DNA from: Oppiella nova
Taxonomy: Eukaryota; Arthropoda; Arachnida; Sarcoptiformes; Oppiidae
Length of the DNA stretch: 20,809 nt
Assembly: GCA_905397405.1 (NCBI GenBank)
Contig: CAJPVJ010000536.1
Coordinates: 1 to 20,809, forward strand
Direction of reading: 5' to 3'
The first letter of the stretch is position 1. Every line of letters starts with the position of its first letter. The notes below the pieces were generated by a model. That model worked only from the letters and a program-made list of their open reading frames with translations, ran no database searches and was not told where the DNA came from. Positions 19,076-20,809 of the stretch are shown in pieces. A program made the position numbers and the translations under genes.

Positions 19076-19429
19076 GCAAAACCTATACTTTTTTAACCTT
19101 GATTATTGTGAAAATTGCTAAAAATTTATCATGCTTCAAAATTTGCGATTATTTTATGCGAAAATTATATAGTTTTAAAAATGTATATAATTGAGCTCGG
19201 TCGCAATATAGCAACATGAGGGCAGGTGCCGGTCCTTTCCTACTGGCTACTACCGCTCGGCAAGAATTTGGACCCAGGTGTTTGCTAATATCTATGTTTT
19301 TACCCTGGTTCACTTTTTCAAACTTCTAGCAACACACACATTTTCAATTGTATTTTATGGGATATACACTTTCATCAGTGGTTGAATATATCGAAATGTA
19401 AAGCGTAACTTATCCTCGTCACAGTGTTT
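18925..19429. repeat. Direct repeat, copy 1 (identical to 20305-20809)
   Basis: The 505 bases 18925-19429 recur without a single difference at 20305-20809, 1380 bp downstream; the second copy runs into the window end, so the true length is unknown. The repeat joins a GC-rich coding start (to about 19050), an AT-rich noncoding middle (about 19050-19190) and a mixed part with more coding-like sequence. At the left edge only TGGGTG and onward is shared. Confidence 0.93.
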
Positions 19430-20304
19430 CACCATTTCAATAGCAAACCAATTCTCATCCAACTTATCGTAGAGAACTTCGCGTCCGAAATGGTCGTACC
19501 ATTTGTTATGAGTCGTAACTTATGCCCAAACAGTGCTCATACAACCCCAGTATGTCCTGTCTCTCTTGGATCCCTGACATGGTTTAGTGGACACCTTATC
19601 CTGAATCAGGTATAGGATATGATTGGGATGAGTAGGTCAAGGTCTGGCTGAGTCATTGTTATTTCTGACTTACCGCCAGTGGGCTCCGATACCTCATTGT
19701 CTTCATACCAGTAACCTTATGTCCGCTAGTCTTGCGGTAAGGCCTACGCATTGCGTACTGCAGGTAGGGGTAGGCAACTAGTCCAGAGTCAGTGCAGTCT
19801 TCTTTTCGACCCGCATTGGTATGGGGATAGGCCTCTAATGGGCCCCTTTATGCCTGGACCGGTACGAGCTCTCAACAGGAGCATCTCGACCTGCCCGACG
19901 CCCCATACCGTTCCCTGTACTCCCACTGCTATCACCCGTCTCATGTGTATCTCCTGGTTGTTGCCGGGGATGGCGTTATATCCGGTCACCCGCACCAGTA
20001 TGTGATTGCCCACATCGATCTGTATGTCCTGCGTGTCCTCAGTGTTGTCCAGATCTATGCGCATCCGTCTGAACGGTAGTCTCCATCTGTTCAGCCATTC
20101 TATGCGATCCATTACGTCGGCGTTTACGGTCAGGTAGTCGTACGGCTCCTCCACTTGCTCTGCAGCCCCACCGACGGCTCCCTCCAACAGTTGATTGGGC
20201 GGCTGATTGATAACTGGCTCCCGTTCCCAACCACTGACTGTTGGCCTACCCGTTGCCGACAAGTTGTACTGTTTGTGTTTGGGGTTTGGGTCGGGCCGGG
20301 GGTC
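19430..20304 (-). other. Unrecognised GC-rich coding relic, part 2, possibly virus-derived (fossil)
   Basis: Between the two direct repeats lies 875 bp with a long - strand frame (19789-20262, 157 codons). The protein is rich in Val, Arg and Gly with beta-strand-like runs (IQIDVGNHILVRVTGYN, RRVIAVGVQGTVW), as in jelly-roll capsid proteins, which is only an impression. Lower down (about 19355-19760) coding-like stretches continue in several frames, so the whole is broken in several places. It differs from part 1 in sequence, yet both begin next to the same repeated leader. The family is not recognised. Confidence 0.38.
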
Positions 20305-20809
20305 TGGGTGCCTCCCGAGCTAACTCTAGTTGTCGGTGAAGGTACTGTCCCTATAAGTAGTTGATGAGACCGGTGGCGCCCTCATTGGGTAGGTTTGGTG
20401 GGATCTGGAGGTCCATCGGGTGGGTGTGAACTAAAATCAAATTTCATACGACTTTGCAAAACCTATACTTTTTTAACCTTGATTATTGTGAAAATTGCTA
20501 AAAATTTATCATGCTTCAAAATTTGCGATTATTTTATGCGAAAATTATATAGTTTTAAAAATGTATATAATTGAGCTCGGTCGCAATATAGCAACATGAG
20601 GGCAGGTGCCGGTCCTTTCCTACTGGCTACTACCGCTCGGCAAGAATTTGGACCCAGGTGTTTGCTAATATCTATGTTTTTACCCTGGTTCACTTTTTCA
20701 AACTTCTAGCAACACACACATTTTCAATTGTATTTTATGGGATATACACTTTCATCAGTGGTTGAATATATCGAAATGTAAAGCGTAACTTATCCTCGTC
20801 ACAGTGTTT
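20305..20809. repeat. Direct repeat, copy 2 (truncated by window end)
   Basis: Identical to 18925-19429 over all 505 bases seen. The homology reaches the last base of the window, so the unit may be longer and could be part of a tandem array or of a mis-assembled contig end. Confidence 0.93.

Noticed and set aside
18925-20809. The direct repeats as LTRs of a retrotransposon
   Set aside because: The repeats do not show clear TG...CA ends at the visible border, include a coding start, and no primer-binding site, reverse transcriptase or gag-like frame lies between them.
1-20809. tRNA, rRNA genes and CRISPR arrays
   Set aside because: Looked for by eye; no cloverleaf with conserved TTC loop, no rRNA-like sequence and no spaced short repeats were found.

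Overview
The window is eukaryotic: AT-rich DNA with spliced genes whose coding exons are richer in G+C than the introns. An intron holds a short (CCTAA)n run, the arthropod telomere motif, and the gene families (SLC17 transporters, EGF-rich membrane proteins, GMC oxidoreductase) fit an arthropod. The compact, intron-dense layout makes a mite or other small arachnid my best guess. That last step is inference.

Layout. Positions 6-277 are the last exon of an SLC17 (sialin/vesicular-transporter type) gene cut by the window start. Positions 1000-3609 hold a complete tandem paralogue on the + strand: 8 exons and 509 residues, with a TATA/initiator promoter just upstream. From 15773 down to 3744 on the - strand runs one large gene of 21 coding exons. 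All exon phases agree, and it encodes a type I membrane protein of 2227 residues: signal peptide, unrecognised N-terminal domains, three copies of a roughly 365-420-residue module each ending in an EGF-like domain, an EGF-rich region with a SEA-like segment, a final EGF, one membrane span and a 40-residue tail. It converges tail to tail with the SLC17 gene, and the two 3' ends probably overlap.

The introns and upstream flank of the large gene carry four inverted-repeat elements: a 647-bp near-perfect foldback (11101-11747), a hAT-like element (13428-13790), a short one (15466-15623), and an element with an 8-bp target duplication (16523-17270) that contains tandem coding-like repeats.

Upstream of that gene (17.4-20.8 kb) the composition changes. 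There is a decayed GMC oxidoreductase fragment, a small orphan exon-like frame, and then a GC-rich block of unrecognised frames that looks foreign and possibly virus-derived. Inside this block a segment of at least 505 bp is present twice, identical base for base, 1380 bp apart, each copy followed (reading the - strand) by a different coding-like sequence. No prokaryotic features, tRNA or rRNA genes or CRISPR arrays were seen.
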